64,000 nt of DNA from Clostridium sp. 'deep sea' (GTDB taxonomy: Bacteria; Bacillota; UBA994; PWPR01): NCBI RefSeq assembly GCF_014931565.1, contig NZ_CP063353.1:3534001-3598000 (forward strand), written 5' to 3'. This document shows, one piece after another, positions 9,036-17,727 of this stretch (position 1 is its first letter; each line of letters opens with the position of its first letter). Under the pieces are notes generated by a model, which was not told the DNA's origin, did no database searches, and saw nothing but the letters and a program-made list of their open reading frames with translations. The position numbers and the translations under genes were made by a program.

Positions 9036-9803
9036 TTAAGTTGCAGGCATAATAAGACTGCGATAATTATATCCAATGTTATAATAATCTTTTGGTAAAC
9101 CGTAAATATCTACTAGCTTATTTAAGGTAACTATATCCTTTGTTTTGCCATAAATACTTGTTAAATCTTTTTTTAATAATAATGAATTATCACTATATTT
9201 AATAGCATTAAAGGGCAAATGAGTGTTGACTATACATACTATATTTTCTTCATCTGCTAGTCTTCTTATAGTAGAAAAGATTTTGTCTTGATTAGCTAAA
9301 TCCAAGTTAAGCTCTGGTTCATCTAAAATAATTATTTGGGGATCAGATACCAAAGCTCTAGCAATCAGTACTATTTGTTTTTGTCCGCCACTTAATTGAT
9401 ACATAAAAGAATATCTTTTACTACTTATATCTAATAAATCTAATACCCGTTCTACAGCTAAGTAATCACTTTTTTTAGGTTTGCCAAAGTACCCTATGTG
9501 AGGATTTCTGCCAATTAGTATCATATCTTCAACCGTATAATTAAAAGGAATTTCTTTAGCTTGAGGTACGTAGCTAATAGTTTTCCAAAGGTATTTTATA
9601 TTACTTATTTCTTTAAGATTAAGATAAGTTGCACCTTTTGTCCATTTATAAAAGCCCAATAAACACTTTAATAGAGTTGTTTTCCCAGCACCATTTGGGC
9701 CAAGAATAGTGAGTAATTCACCAGTTTTTACTTCTAGGTTGATATCTTCTAATATTTTAGTATTACCGTGTGAAAAACAACCATTTCTAATTGATAATAT
9801 CAT
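9036..9803 (-). CDS. iron-complex/cobalamin-type ABC transporter ATPase (FecE/BtuD-like)
   Basis: Cytosolic ATPase of 255 residues. Walker A is GPNGAGKTTLLKCLLG (about residues 35-50), the Q loop lies in SYVPQAKEIPF, the signature is YQLSGGQKQIVLIARAL, and Walker B is IIILDEPELNLD. The H-loop is in IVNTHLPF. The layout matches the ATPases of type II importers for siderophores, heme or cobalamin. It overlaps the permease stop by four bases (ATGA). Confidence 0.93.
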   Translation of the reverse strand: MILSIRNGCFSHGNTKILEDINLEVKTGELLTILGPNGAGKTTLLKCLLGFYKWTKGATYLNLKEISNIKYLWKTISYVPQAKEIPFNYTVEDMILIGRNPHIGYFGKPKKSDYLAVERVLDLLDISSKRYSFMYQLSGGQKQIVLIARALVSDPQIIILDEPELNLDLANQDKIFSTIRRLADEENIVCIVNTHLPFNAIKYSDNSLLLKKDLTSIYGKTKDIVTLNKLVDIYGLPKDYYNIGYNYRSLIMPAT

Positions 9804-10801
9804 TTTATTGCCCCCATTCTACGTTTAATAAGATATATTAAAAATGGTACTCCCACTAATGCCGTTAAAATTGATAGTGGTATTTCTGTTTTAAATAAGC
9901 TTCTACAACTTGTATCTATTAATAATAAATAAATTGCACCAAGAGCAATACAGGCTGGAATCAATTTTCGATGATCACTGCCAAAAATAAGTCTGGCTAC
10001 ATGAGGAGCAATTAAGCCAATCCAGCCAATGATACCGCAAACAGAAACAGAGATTGCTGAAAGTATTGTAACAATTACAATTATGAGTGCTTTGTATACT
10101 TTAAGATTTAAACCCATTGAGATAGCTTCTTCGTCTGAGATACTTAAAATATTTAATTTCCATCTCATTAAATATAGTATACTAACACATATAATAATAG
10201 GAACAGCTACCCACTTTACATTATCCATGGTAACTCCAGATAAGCTACCCATAAGCCAATAGACTATGGAAGGCAACTCTGTTTCCACATTTGCATTATA
10301 CTGAACCAACGCTAAAAGCGCTGTAAACATACCATCGACAGCCATACCCGATAAAAGCAGAACTAATATCGAATTATTTATGGCTTTATTAGCAATTCTA
10401 TAAGTTAGCCATACAGCCAATATGCCTAAAATAAATCCTAAAATATAGGCATATAAAGAATTATGAAATAATACTAATCCAAGAGCTATGCCAAAAGCAG
10501 AGCCAGAGAATACACCTAAAATCTTAGGGCTAGCAAGTGGATTTCTTAAAAGTGATTGCATACTTGCACCGGAAACAGCTAAACTACTTCCAATAAGCAA
10601 TGCCATTAATACCCTTGGTAATCTTATTGAGAGCAAAACAAATGCATAATTAGGCATCTCACTTTTATCTTTGAAGATATACTTAAAGCTATCAAGTATT
10701 TCATTTCATGACATCGAATACTTTCCAATGGTTAATGAAGCAAATGCTAAAGCTAATATGCAGACTGGAACAATAATAGAAAAAGCTCGATTTTTTTTCA
10801 T
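9800..10801 (-). pseudogene. FecCD-family iron-complex permease interrupted by an in-frame TGA
   Basis: Read from the ATG at 10801, four bases after the upstream gene, the frame runs 333 codons to a TGA at 9800-9802, the usual length of FecCD/BtuC permeases. Codon 32 (10706-10708) is TGA, in the context SMS*NEIL where relatives commonly have Trp, so a TGG to TGA change is likely. After it the sequence is fully intact: SIRLPRVLMALLIGSSLAVSGA, then the GIIGWIGLIAPHVARL coupling helix. A restart at ATG 10657 would give 285 residues without the first membrane helix and has a poor ribosome binding site. Either a real nonsense mutation or a sequencing error. Confidence 0.8.
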
Positions 10802-10805
10802 AATA

Positions 10806-11837
10806 TTACTTACCTTTTTTTGGATTTAACACTGCTTTTACTAATTTATCATCAATCTCAATTTTGTAACATCTCTTATAGTGTTCTTTAACTACCTTTT
10901 CAAAGTCACTATCTTTTTTATCCTCTAATAATACCCATTTCATCATAAGTGGTGTATCTATGCCTGGCGCAACCCAACTGTATAAGCCAAGGGGGATATC
11001 ATATATTTTATTATTTTTAACAGCGTTTACTCTGCTCCAATCTTGAGCCTTAAAATTATCTTTATATTTTTTTGCACCAGGACCCATATAAACATATATT
11101 TCATCTGGTTGCCATTTATATATTTGCTCCATGTTTACTTCTTTTTCTCCTTCAATATCCTTTGCGACATTGTTAATACCAGCATACTTTAGCCAATATG
11201 CACCAAAGGTATTGCTACCACTTACCGTTAATTTGCTACCTGTATTATTAAAAATAATTAAGGCATTTTTTTTATTATCATTGTCCTTAACCTGTAATTT
11301 CTCTGCTTCTTCAACCTCTTTTAGTATAGAAAACTTTGGTGTTATATTTAATACTTCACAGATAGTTTTTTCCCACTGTTTTACTATTGTTGCAGCGTTT
11401 TTTTCTCCTGCCATATAAAAATCTACTACCGGTATATTTAAATTTTCTAGGCCTTTTCTTTGCTGCTCTCCATAACAAAAGACAATATCTGGATTCAAAT
11501 TCATCAGTTTTTCTACATCAATATTAAATCCTTTAATGTATGTGCGATTTTTTTCTTCTACATTACTTATTTTCAACTTTAATAATTGCTGATTAGCATT
11601 TATTAGAGTAAAGGGGTGTATTCCAACAATTTTTTCTTGTTCATTCAATAAAGCATCCACCATTGTTAGCAATGGTGGAGATGATATTACAATTCTTTCT
11701 ATCTCTTTGTTTGGTATAGCAACACTATGTCCGCTACAATCTACTACTTCTCTGATATTATCCGCAGTTTTAATATCACTGTTACTACAACCGACTAAAA
11801 ACACCAATAAAGTTAAGATAACTACTAGTTTCTTCAT
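10806..11837 (-). CDS. ABC transporter substrate-binding lipoprotein, iron-complex type (BtuF/FecB-like)
   Basis: Extracytoplasmic binding protein of 343 residues anchored by a lipobox (LVFLVGC, Cys 17). It has the two-lobed periplasmic-binding fold of class III: N-lobe IERIVISSPPLLTMVDALL and IVGIHPFT, then LNPDIVFCYG, a long linking helix, and C-lobe WQPDEIYVYMGPGAKKY. The ATG at 11837 has AAGGAG seven bases upstream. It is the first gene of the operon and directly follows a Fur box. The exact ligand (heme, siderophore or cobalamin) cannot be read from the sequence; the Fur box favours an iron complex. Confidence 0.88.
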   Translation of the reverse strand: MKKLVVILTLLVFLVGCSNSDIKTADNIREVVDCSGHSVAIPNKEIERIVISSPPLLTMVDALLNEQEKIVGIHPFTLINANQQLLKLKISNVEEKNRTYIKGFNIDVEKLMNLNPDIVFCYGEQQRKGLENLNIPVVDFYMAGEKNAATIVKQWEKTICEVLNITPKFSILKEVEEAEKLQVKDNDNKKNALIIFNNTGSKLTVSGSNTFGAYWLKYAGINNVAKDIEGEKEVNMEQIYKWQPDEIYVYMGPGAKKYKDNFKAQDWSRVNAVKNNKIYDIPLGLYSWVAPGIDTPLMMKWVLLEDKKDSDFEKVVKEHYKRCYKIEIDDKLVKAVLNPKKGK

Positions 11838-11889
11838 AAAGTTCTCCTTTTGTATGCTAGGCATACATTGTGATAAAAAAAATATTAAT

Positions 11890-11908
11890 AATGATAATTA
11901 TTATCATT
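11890..11908. promoter_or_regulatory. Fur box
   Basis: AATGATAATTATTATCATT is a 9-1-9 palindrome, almost the classic GATAATGATAATCATTATC iron box. It lies just downstream of the minus-strand promoter -10, over the expected transcription start of the ABC operon. Binding of Fe-Fur would block that promoter. Confidence 0.88.
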
Positions 11909-11912
11909 TAAA

Positions 11913-11942
11913 AGCATAACAAATACATCAATAAACTGTCAA
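11913..11942 (-). promoter_or_regulatory. promoter of the iron-uptake operon
   Basis: On the minus strand TTGACA (11937-11942) and TATGCT (11913-11918) are 18 bases apart, with the Fur box immediately after the -10. The divergent dioxygenase gene starts 200 bases to the right. Confidence 0.7.
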
Positions 11943-12144
11943 GATAAAAAAGTAATAAACATAAAAAACTTATAAAGGAACTGCGATTGAATTGTACTAG
12001 ATAAATCAAATTATTATTCTATATCTATAACTAATAAGTTTATAAATCACATATATAACTGAGTAGATACAAAGATTAAAAAGGTTTATGGATTTTAACA
12101 GAGAATTTAAAGTGGATATTAAAGATAAATAGGAGAGGTCTAAT

Positions 12145-12984
12145 ATGGGTAAATTAGTGAGCGCAGGTATTGCTCCGCACGGATCATCAATCATAGCTGA
12201 AATTGCTGGTAAAGAGCTAGAGCTATTTAAACCAACTAGAGATGCAATGATAAACTTAGGGAATCACATAATGAGTACTAAACCAGATACTATTGTAGTT
12301 TTAACACCTCATGGCATGAGGCTTAAAGACTTTAATGCTATTTACACTACAGCATACTGTAGAGGTAGTTTAAGTGCTAATAATAATACTGTTAGTTTAT
12401 CTTATAAATGTGATAAGGATTTGTCACTAAAAATACTTGAGCAAGCTACAGCAGAAAATATAGCCTCGGTAGGTTGCAACTATGGTTCCTTAAGTGGTAT
12501 TGGCTCAAACATAAATATGGATTGGGGAACCTTTATACCACTTTGGTTTTGTCAAGATGAAAGCTATCAGCCAGAGATAGTTGTAATAGGTCCAACCAGA
12601 GATATAGCTTTAACTGATTTAGTAAGATTAGGTGAAATTATTGCCGAGCAAATTATAAAAAGTAATAAAAATGTTGCTTTAATAGCAAGTGCTGATCAGG
12701 CCCATTGCCACGATGAAGAACATGCAAGCTTTGGTTACCATGAAGCAGCTAAACAATATGATGATAAAATATCAGAGTTAATTAAGCAAAACAAGCTAGC
12801 TGAGTTAGTTAACATGGATTTAAACTTTGTTGCAAATGCTAAGCCCGATAGCCTTTGGCAAATGCTGATATTATATGGAGCAACAAAAATAGTTCCTATG
12901 AAGGGTGAATTTTTATCCTACCAAGTACCAACCTATTTTGGTATGACAGTAGCCAAATATTATCCTGTTCAAAATGTTTTATAA
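12145..12984 (+). CDS. LigB/MEMO-like class III extradiol dioxygenase family protein
   Basis: Cytosolic protein of 279 residues in the LigB superfamily, which includes protocatechuate dioxygenase subunits and the MEMO/AmmeMemoRadiSam B proteins. Seen motifs are GIAPHG near residue 10, VVLTPHGMRL near 52, MDWGTFIPLWF near 130, IASADQAHCHDE near 180 and the C-terminal LWQMLILYGA. The His residues of the first two and the fourth would bind a metal. Ring cleavage needs oxygen, so in an anaerobe the natural role is uncertain. The ribosome binding site is AGGAGAGG. It is divergent from the Fur operon. Confidence 0.75.
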   Translation: MGKLVSAGIAPHGSSIIAEIAGKELELFKPTRDAMINLGNHIMSTKPDTIVVLTPHGMRLKDFNAIYTTAYCRGSLSANNNTVSLSYKCDKDLSLKILEQATAENIASVGCNYGSLSGIGSNINMDWGTFIPLWFCQDESYQPEIVVIGPTRDIALTDLVRLGEIIAEQIIKSNKNVALIASADQAHCHDEEHASFGYHEAAKQYDDKISELIKQNKLAELVNMDLNFVANAKPDSLWQMLILYGATKIVPMKGEFLSYQVPTYFGMTVAKYYPVQNVL

Positions 12985-12991
12985 TGATGTT

Positions 12992-13018
12992 AAGGGTTGC
13001 CTATATAAGCAACCCTTT
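12992..13018 (+). terminator. terminator after the LigB-like gene
   Basis: Stem AAGGGTTGC (12992-13000) with GCAACCCTT (13009-13017), followed by an A/T-rich stretch with only a short T run. Confidence 0.6.
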
Positions 13019-13134
13019 AATTATAAATAAAATAATAACATATATTATTACGTTGCTTGTTTTAAGGGGAGTATTAGTTTAATTAAGTAATAATAAAAGC
13101 TGTTTTATGAAACACTAGCTATTGAGGTGATTAA

Positions 13135-13779
13135 ATGAAAACGCTTTTATACATAACCTGTCATTCAAAGCCAGAAGAGCTTTCTGCTAGTAAAACTGTT
13201 GCCAGAGAGCTATTAAACTCTATTTTAGCTAAAAACACTGATATTACGGTTAAAGAACTGGATATATATGAAATGAAACTACCAGAATTACGCTATGAGT
13301 ATTTTCAGGGCAGAAATTCAGTAGTAAGTATGGGTGAATACGATAAACTAACAAAGAATCAAAAAAAAGATGTAGATACTATTAAAAATTTAGCAACTGA
13401 ATTTAAAAATGCTGACTACTATATTGTAGTAGCTCCAATGTGGAGTTTACTATTTCCAGCTGCTCTAAAAAAATATTTAGATTGTATAATTCAAAAAGAT
13501 ATCACAATTAAAATGGAAAAAGATAATATTGGTGGTTTGCTTAATGATAAAAAAAGAGTATTGTTCTATGTTCAATCTTCAGGAGGGCCTATTCCCTGGC
13601 TAATTGAAAGAAAAATTAATCATGGCGGAATATATTTAAAAGACATATTTAGATTTTTGGGCATAAAACATATTCATGAAATACTGGTAGATAAAACTGG
13701 ATTTACAGCAGAAGAGCAACATAAAGCTATTCAACAAGGACATAAAGAAGCCCGAAATAAAGCAGATGTTTTATCATGA
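13135..13779 (+). CDS. NAD(P)H-dependent flavoprotein, AzoR-like
   Basis: Flavodoxin-fold oxidoreductase of 214 residues. The N-terminal strand and FMN phosphate loop are LLYITCHSKPEELSASKTVA, and the second flavin motif is VAPMWSLLFPAALKKYLD, which matches FMN-dependent NADH azoreductases. LFYVQSSGG is the third flavin-contact loop. It would reduce quinones or azo compounds. The length equals the family norm. GAGGTG precedes the ATG; the stop is TGA. Confidence 0.85.
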   Translation: MKTLLYITCHSKPEELSASKTVARELLNSILAKNTDITVKELDIYEMKLPELRYEYFQGRNSVVSMGEYDKLTKNQKKDVDTIKNLATEFKNADYYIVVAPMWSLLFPAALKKYLDCIIQKDITIKMEKDNIGGLLNDKKRVLFYVQSSGGPIPWLIERKINHGGIYLKDIFRFLGIKHIHEILVDKTGFTAEEQHKAIQQGHKEARNKADVLS

Positions 13780-13996
13780 TTAAAAGAGGAGACCTTCTTA
13801 AGTGATTTTCTATTAATATTTTTTGAAAACACTAAGAACTCTAAGGACACAAAGATGGAAATCTAAATATGGCACCTATCTATTTTGCTGTTCTTATATA
13901 ATATTGTTAACAGATAAATGTTTAATGGAAGTTTAGTTTAAATAATCCATAATATCTTGTATAATATTTTTAGAACATCCGAAGGGAGTGAGTGAT

Positions 13997-14038
13997 ATGG
14001 CAACTTACAAAAGTAAATTAATGGTGATTATTTACTAA
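13997..14038 (+). CDS. 13-residue leader peptide
   Basis: MATYKSKLMVIIY is preceded by AAGGGAGTGAG with eight bases of spacing and ends in TAA. It lies 90 bases before the attenuator terminator. Its only likely role is to report ribosome movement. The sequence shows no run of one amino acid, so amino-acid starvation is less likely to be the signal than ribosome inhibition. Confidence 0.65.
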   Translation: MATYKSKLMVIIY

Positions 14039-14128
14039 TAGAATAAAGAAACTATAACAAAGCATTATCGCTCATTGAACACTTTTAAAACTAAAGGTGT
14101 AATTTATTTTGCACCTAACTAATGAACG

Positions 14129-14160
14129 AATCGCAACTTGCTTTGCGATTTTTATATTTT
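14129..14160 (+). terminator. attenuator terminator
   Basis: Stem AATCGCAA (14129-14136) with TTGCGATT (14143-14150), six-base loop, tail TTTATATTTT. It lies 23 bases before the GTPase start codon, so it must be bypassed for expression. Confidence 0.75.
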
Positions 14161-14182
14161 AAAAGAAATTTCGGAGGATTAT

Positions 14183-15247
14183 ATGAATAAAAATATTATT
14201 AACACTGTTATAAGAGAATTTTTTACTAATCAGTGTAACAATAATTGTGAAAATATTGCACGCATTATCTCATGCAAAGGAACAATATATGGTTTATTAA
14301 CAACATACGGAAAGCAAAAAGCTAAACTTACTGGTAAGTTTATTCATAACATACAAGCACCAAAAGACTACCCGGTAGTAGGAGACTATGTTGAGTTTTG
14401 CAAGGTACAAAATAATGATTATCTTAGCATTAATAAAGTACTAAAAAGAAAAAATAAATTTTCAAGAAAAATGCCAATATCAGGAGGCAGAAAGTTATAT
14501 AAAGGAGTAATTGATGGGGGAATTACAGAAGAGCAGGTTATGGCGGCAAACATTAACTATGTATTAATTCTGGTGGCTTTAGATCAAAACTTCAACATAG
14601 CAAGATTAGAACGCTACATTTTATTGGCTAAAAGCTCAAATTTACATCCAGTTATCATACTTACTAAGCGAGATTTATGCCAAGATTACCAAAGTTATGT
14701 TAATAAAGTTAACGCTATAGACAGGGAGTTAGCTGTTTATGCTGTAAGCTCAATTACTGGTGCAGGAGTAAATAATCTAAATAGTTATTTAAAGCCCTAC
14801 TATACTATTGCTTTAATAGGCTCTTCTGGTGTTGGTAAATCTACATTACTAAACTATTTAAGCAGTAAAGAAGTGCAAAAAACCAAAGCTTTAAGTAGTT
14901 CTTCAGGAAAAGGTAAACACACTACTACCCATAGAGAAATGTTTTTTTTGGAGAATAACTGTATGATAATTGACATGCCTGGCATAAAGGAATTACAGCT
15001 GTGGCTGGAAATAAGTGATTTAAGATATCTGTTTAAAGATATAATGTTACTTGAAAAAAGCTGTAAATATAAAAATTGCAGTCATAAAAACGAAGCTGGC
15101 TGTGCTATAAAAGAAGCCTTAAATAATAATACATTATCACAAGATAGATATATAAGATATAAAAAACTAGTAAGAGAAGCAAATCGCTTAATAGAGAGAA
15201 AAGCGGAAAGAGAAAAAAAGACAAAAAAGAATAAAAAATATAACTAA
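14183..15247 (+). CDS. RsgA/YjeQ-like ribosome-associated GTPase
   Basis: Circularly permuted GTPase of 354 residues, longer than canonical RsgA (about 290-300). An OB-fold N-terminus (YPVVGDYVEF near 70) is followed by G4 (TKRDLC), G1 (GSSGVGKSTLLNYL) and G3 (DMPGIKELQ), then a zinc knuckle CKYKNCSHKNEAGCAI. A Lys-rich tail may touch rRNA. RsgA assists late 30S maturation. This divergent type is often a second copy, and the attenuator suggests it is induced by ribosome stalling. The ATG at 14183 follows CGGAGGA; the upstream ATG at 14138 lies inside the terminator. Confidence 0.88.
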   Translation: MNKNIINTVIREFFTNQCNNNCENIARIISCKGTIYGLLTTYGKQKAKLTGKFIHNIQAPKDYPVVGDYVEFCKVQNNDYLSINKVLKRKNKFSRKMPISGGRKLYKGVIDGGITEEQVMAANINYVLILVALDQNFNIARLERYILLAKSSNLHPVIILTKRDLCQDYQSYVNKVNAIDRELAVYAVSSITGAGVNNLNSYLKPYYTIALIGSSGVGKSTLLNYLSSKEVQKTKALSSSSGKGKHTTTHREMFFLENNCMIIDMPGIKELQLWLEISDLRYLFKDIMLLEKSCKYKNCSHKNEAGCAIKEALNNNTLSQDRYIRYKKLVREANRLIERKAEREKKTKKNKKYN

Positions 15248-15272
15248 AAGTTGTACTTTTTACTAATTAAAT

Positions 15273-15315
15273 AAAAATACTACAGTGGTTGCTTTGAGAC
15301 AACTGTAGTATTTTT
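15273..15315 (+). terminator. terminator after the GTPase gene
   Basis: Perfect 14-base stem AAAAATACTACAGT (15273-15286) with ACTGTAGTATTTTT (15302-15315). Confidence 0.85.
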
Positions 15316-15390
15316 ATTAAGAAATATTGTAAAAGAAAATAACTATTTAAATTTGGTATACTTATTGTAGAAAATTAAGGAGAGATCACT

Positions 15391-16098
15391 ATGAGAAATA
15401 TAAGTATTGGAATATTAGCTGGTATGGGTCCTAGATCCACCACCCCATTTTTAGAATTAGTTTTAGATGAGTGTCAAAAGCAATACAGTGCTAAATACGA
15501 TATAGATTATCCTCATATCATAATCTATTCTCTACCAACTCCATTTTATGTAGATAGAGAAATTGATAATGACCAACTTAAAAAATCTATTATAGATGGT
15601 GCCATTCGACTAAATTCATTTAATGTAGACATAATAGCAATTCCATGTAATACAGCTCATAAATATTTTACTAGTATTAAAAATGAATGTTCTGCAAAGG
15701 TACTTCACATAGTTAATGAGACTATGAAACATATTCCCAAGAACAGCAAGGTTACAGTATTAGCAACAGAGTCTACTATTGCAAGTAATTTATATCAGCA
15801 GGGTATTCAAGCAAAAAATTGTGAATTTGTATTTCTACCAAATTGGCAGTTAGAGGTCAATAAGATAATTTATATGATAAAAAACAAAGAAAGTGAACAG
15901 AATATTTTAGTTAGCTGGAATAAACTTATAAAAGATATTACGGATACTGGGGTAACTAATATTGTATTGGGATGTACAGATTTAAGTGTTATAAAAAATA
16001 ATAACAGTAGTATTAATATTATAGATTCAGCTGTGTGTTTAGCTAGAGCTGTAGTAACAGAGTATTGTAAATTGATAAATAATGTAATAATAGAGTAG
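15391..16098 (+). CDS. aspartate/glutamate racemase family protein
   Basis: Cofactor-independent racemase of 235 residues. The two catalytic Cys residues sit in IPCNTAH (near residue 90) and LGCTDLSVI (near 195), both present. GILAGMGPRSTTPF is the N-terminal signature of the aspartate racemase branch. It would interconvert L- and D-aspartate or glutamate for wall synthesis or catabolism. AAGGAGAG precedes the ATG. The gene is followed closely by a WYL regulator on the same strand. Confidence 0.87.
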   Translation: MRNISIGILAGMGPRSTTPFLELVLDECQKQYSAKYDIDYPHIIIYSLPTPFYVDREIDNDQLKKSIIDGAIRLNSFNVDIIAIPCNTAHKYFTSIKNECSAKVLHIVNETMKHIPKNSKVTVLATESTIASNLYQQGIQAKNCEFVFLPNWQLEVNKIIYMIKNKESEQNILVSWNKLIKDITDTGVTNIVLGCTDLSVIKNNNSSINIIDSAVCLARAVVTEYCKLINNVIIE

Positions 16099-16124
16099 AT
16101 ATGTAGAATTAGGAAGTAATTATT

Positions 16125-17048
16125 TTGAAAATAGATAGATTAATTGAAATCTTAATGATGCTTATAAATGAAAATAAAATAACTGCTACCAAATTAGCTA
16201 ATTATTTTAATGTTTCAGTACGAACCATTCAACGAGATATAGATAGTCTTTGCATGGCTGGTATTCCTATTTTTGCTACTGTTGGTAAAACTGGTGGATA
16301 CGAGTTATTAAAGAACTATAAAATTGATAAGAGCTTTTTAAACAAAAATGAGGCTACAACTTTAGTGGCATTTTTAAAAGCTTTATCAAGTACAGTGCCT
16401 AATCAAGAAATGAAATCTTTATTTAACAAGCTTAGTGTTTTGTATCCTAATAACCATAATCAAAACAAAGTAGTTATAAAGCTGAATCCTCATGTTGATG
16501 AAAAGCACTTTAATCATTTACTACAAAAATTAACCACAGCTTTAGAGAATGAGTTAAAATTAAAACTAACCTATATTGATTCAAACTTAAAAAAAACAAC
16601 AAGAACTATAGCACCTCAAACAATAGTTATGATGGGTTCAGCTTGGTACATCTATGGCTATTGTTTTTTACGTGAGCACTATAGGGTTTTTAAAATAAAT
16701 AGAATTGTAGATTGTACTGTCATAAGTGAGCAGTTTAATAAACAAAGCTTACCTTATCAAACAGAAGAAGAGTTGCCTTGGCATAATAATATGGATTCAA
16801 AAAGAGCTAATACCACTATACAATTAGAGTTAGATAAATGTATGTTAGCAAGAATACCAGATTATTTTAGCTATAAAAACTGTAAAATAGTTAAAGACAA
16901 AATATTAATTAATATAGCATACCCTGTAGACGAGTGGCTGTACAGCTTATTTTTAAGTCTTGTACCGTTTATAAAAATACTAAAGCCTGAGTGGGTAAAA
17001 CAGGAATTTTTTAATAGGCTACAATGTGGCTTAAATAAAAATAAATAA
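16125..17048 (+). CDS. HTH-WYL transcriptional regulator (YafY-like)
   Basis: Regulator of 307 residues starting at TTG, supported by AGGAAG at 16111-16116. The N-terminal DeoR-type helix-turn-helix reads ITATKLANYFNVSVRTIQRDIDSL. The WYL region has APQTIVMMGSAWYIYGYCFLR, followed by a C-terminal extension. WYL domains bind nucleic acid or small ligands and often control stress or defence genes. Spacing of 26 bases after the racemase and 69 before the DinB gene suggests one transcription unit. Confidence 0.9.
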   Translation: MKIDRLIEILMMLINENKITATKLANYFNVSVRTIQRDIDSLCMAGIPIFATVGKTGGYELLKNYKIDKSFLNKNEATTLVAFLKALSSTVPNQEMKSLFNKLSVLYPNNHNQNKVVIKLNPHVDEKHFNHLLQKLTTALENELKLKLTYIDSNLKKTTRTIAPQTIVMMGSAWYIYGYCFLREHYRVFKINRIVDCTVISEQFNKQSLPYQTEEELPWHNNMDSKRANTTIQLELDKCMLARIPDYFSYKNCKIVKDKILINIAYPVDEWLYSLFLSLVPFIKILKPEWVKQEFFNRLQCGLNKNK

Positions 17049-17117
17049 TACTATGACATAATGGTGTCGTAGTTAGTTTTGTATAATTATCTTAAAGTAA
17101 ATACTGGAGGATTAATT

Positions 17118-17585
17118 ATGATTAAATCACTACAAGCTTTGTTAAATAACTGGAACTATGGTAGAGAAATAGTAAAAGACTTTATAAACTTAGTTAGTAA
17201 TACAGATCTCGACAAATTATTTCCTAGGAAATATTTAAACACTATTAGAAAACAATGTATTGAACTAATTCAAATACAGCAATGTTATCTTAATGCTATT
17301 AATAGTGGTAAAATGCAGTTTAATATTTTACCTGTAGAAGATGTATCAAAATTGGGTTTAATAACAAAAATGAGTAAACTAGACAATCAACTATTACAGT
17401 TACTTGAATGTTGTAGTGAATCAAAAACTATAATATGGCATGGGGAACCTTGGAATATTGTTCAGCACTTTTCTGCAATGATAAGTCATGAACAAATGCA
17501 TGTAGGACAAATTGTAGCTTTTTGTTATGCTACTGGCATAGAAATCCCTCAAAAAATAGTTAAGCTTATGGCTTTAGATGGTTAA
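17118..17585 (+). CDS. DinB-family protein
   Basis: Four-helix protein of 155 residues. SHEQMHVGQIVAFCYATGIEIP is the C-terminal DinB/YfiT signature, in which His residues form a metal site with an earlier His (WNIVQHFS). DinB relatives include thiol transferases using bacillithiol or mycothiol. TGGAGG lies nine bases before the ATG at 17118; an earlier in-frame ATG at 17079 has no binding site. It directly follows the WYL regulator. Confidence 0.8.
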   Translation: MIKSLQALLNNWNYGREIVKDFINLVSNTDLDKLFPRKYLNTIRKQCIELIQIQQCYLNAINSGKMQFNILPVEDVSKLGLITKMSKLDNQLLQLLECCSESKTIIWHGEPWNIVQHFSAMISHEQMHVGQIVAFCYATGIEIPQKIVKLMALDG

Positions 17586-17727
17586 ATTTTATTTTTTGTA
17601 GTGACCATATCAGCCCCTCAATTAACTTGCAATAAAATTTATTAATAATCTCATAATCTTTTTGTATTAATTAAAATTAATGATAGAATTAAGTAAACAT
17701 TTTAAATAAGTACAGAAAGGAGAAACT

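Larger units (their letters stand above)
13960..14160 (+). promoter_or_regulatory. transcription attenuator with leader peptide ahead of the RsgA-like GTPase
   Basis: A -10 box TATAAT (13960-13965) starts a leader of about 200 bases. It holds a short reading frame with a good ribosome binding site (13997-14038). Next come mutually exclusive pairings: ACACTTT near 14080 with AAAGGTGT at 14093-14100, or AGGTG with CACCT at 14112-14116. Last is a rho-independent terminator, stem 14129-14136 with 14143-14150 and a T-rich tail to 14160. The gene's own site follows at 14172. This is the layout of ribosome-mediated attenuators ahead of antibiotic-response genes. Readthrough would occur when a ribosome stalls on the leader. 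Confidence 0.7.

Noticed and set aside
10706-10708. TGA read as Trp (changed genetic code)
   Set aside because: Many genes here end in TGA, including this permease itself (9800-9802), the deaminase (7009-7011) and the sigma gene (53692-53694).
13820-13860. ACTAAGAAC/CTAAGGAC-type short direct repeat
   Set aside because: Only two weak copies are present; not enough to call a repeat element.
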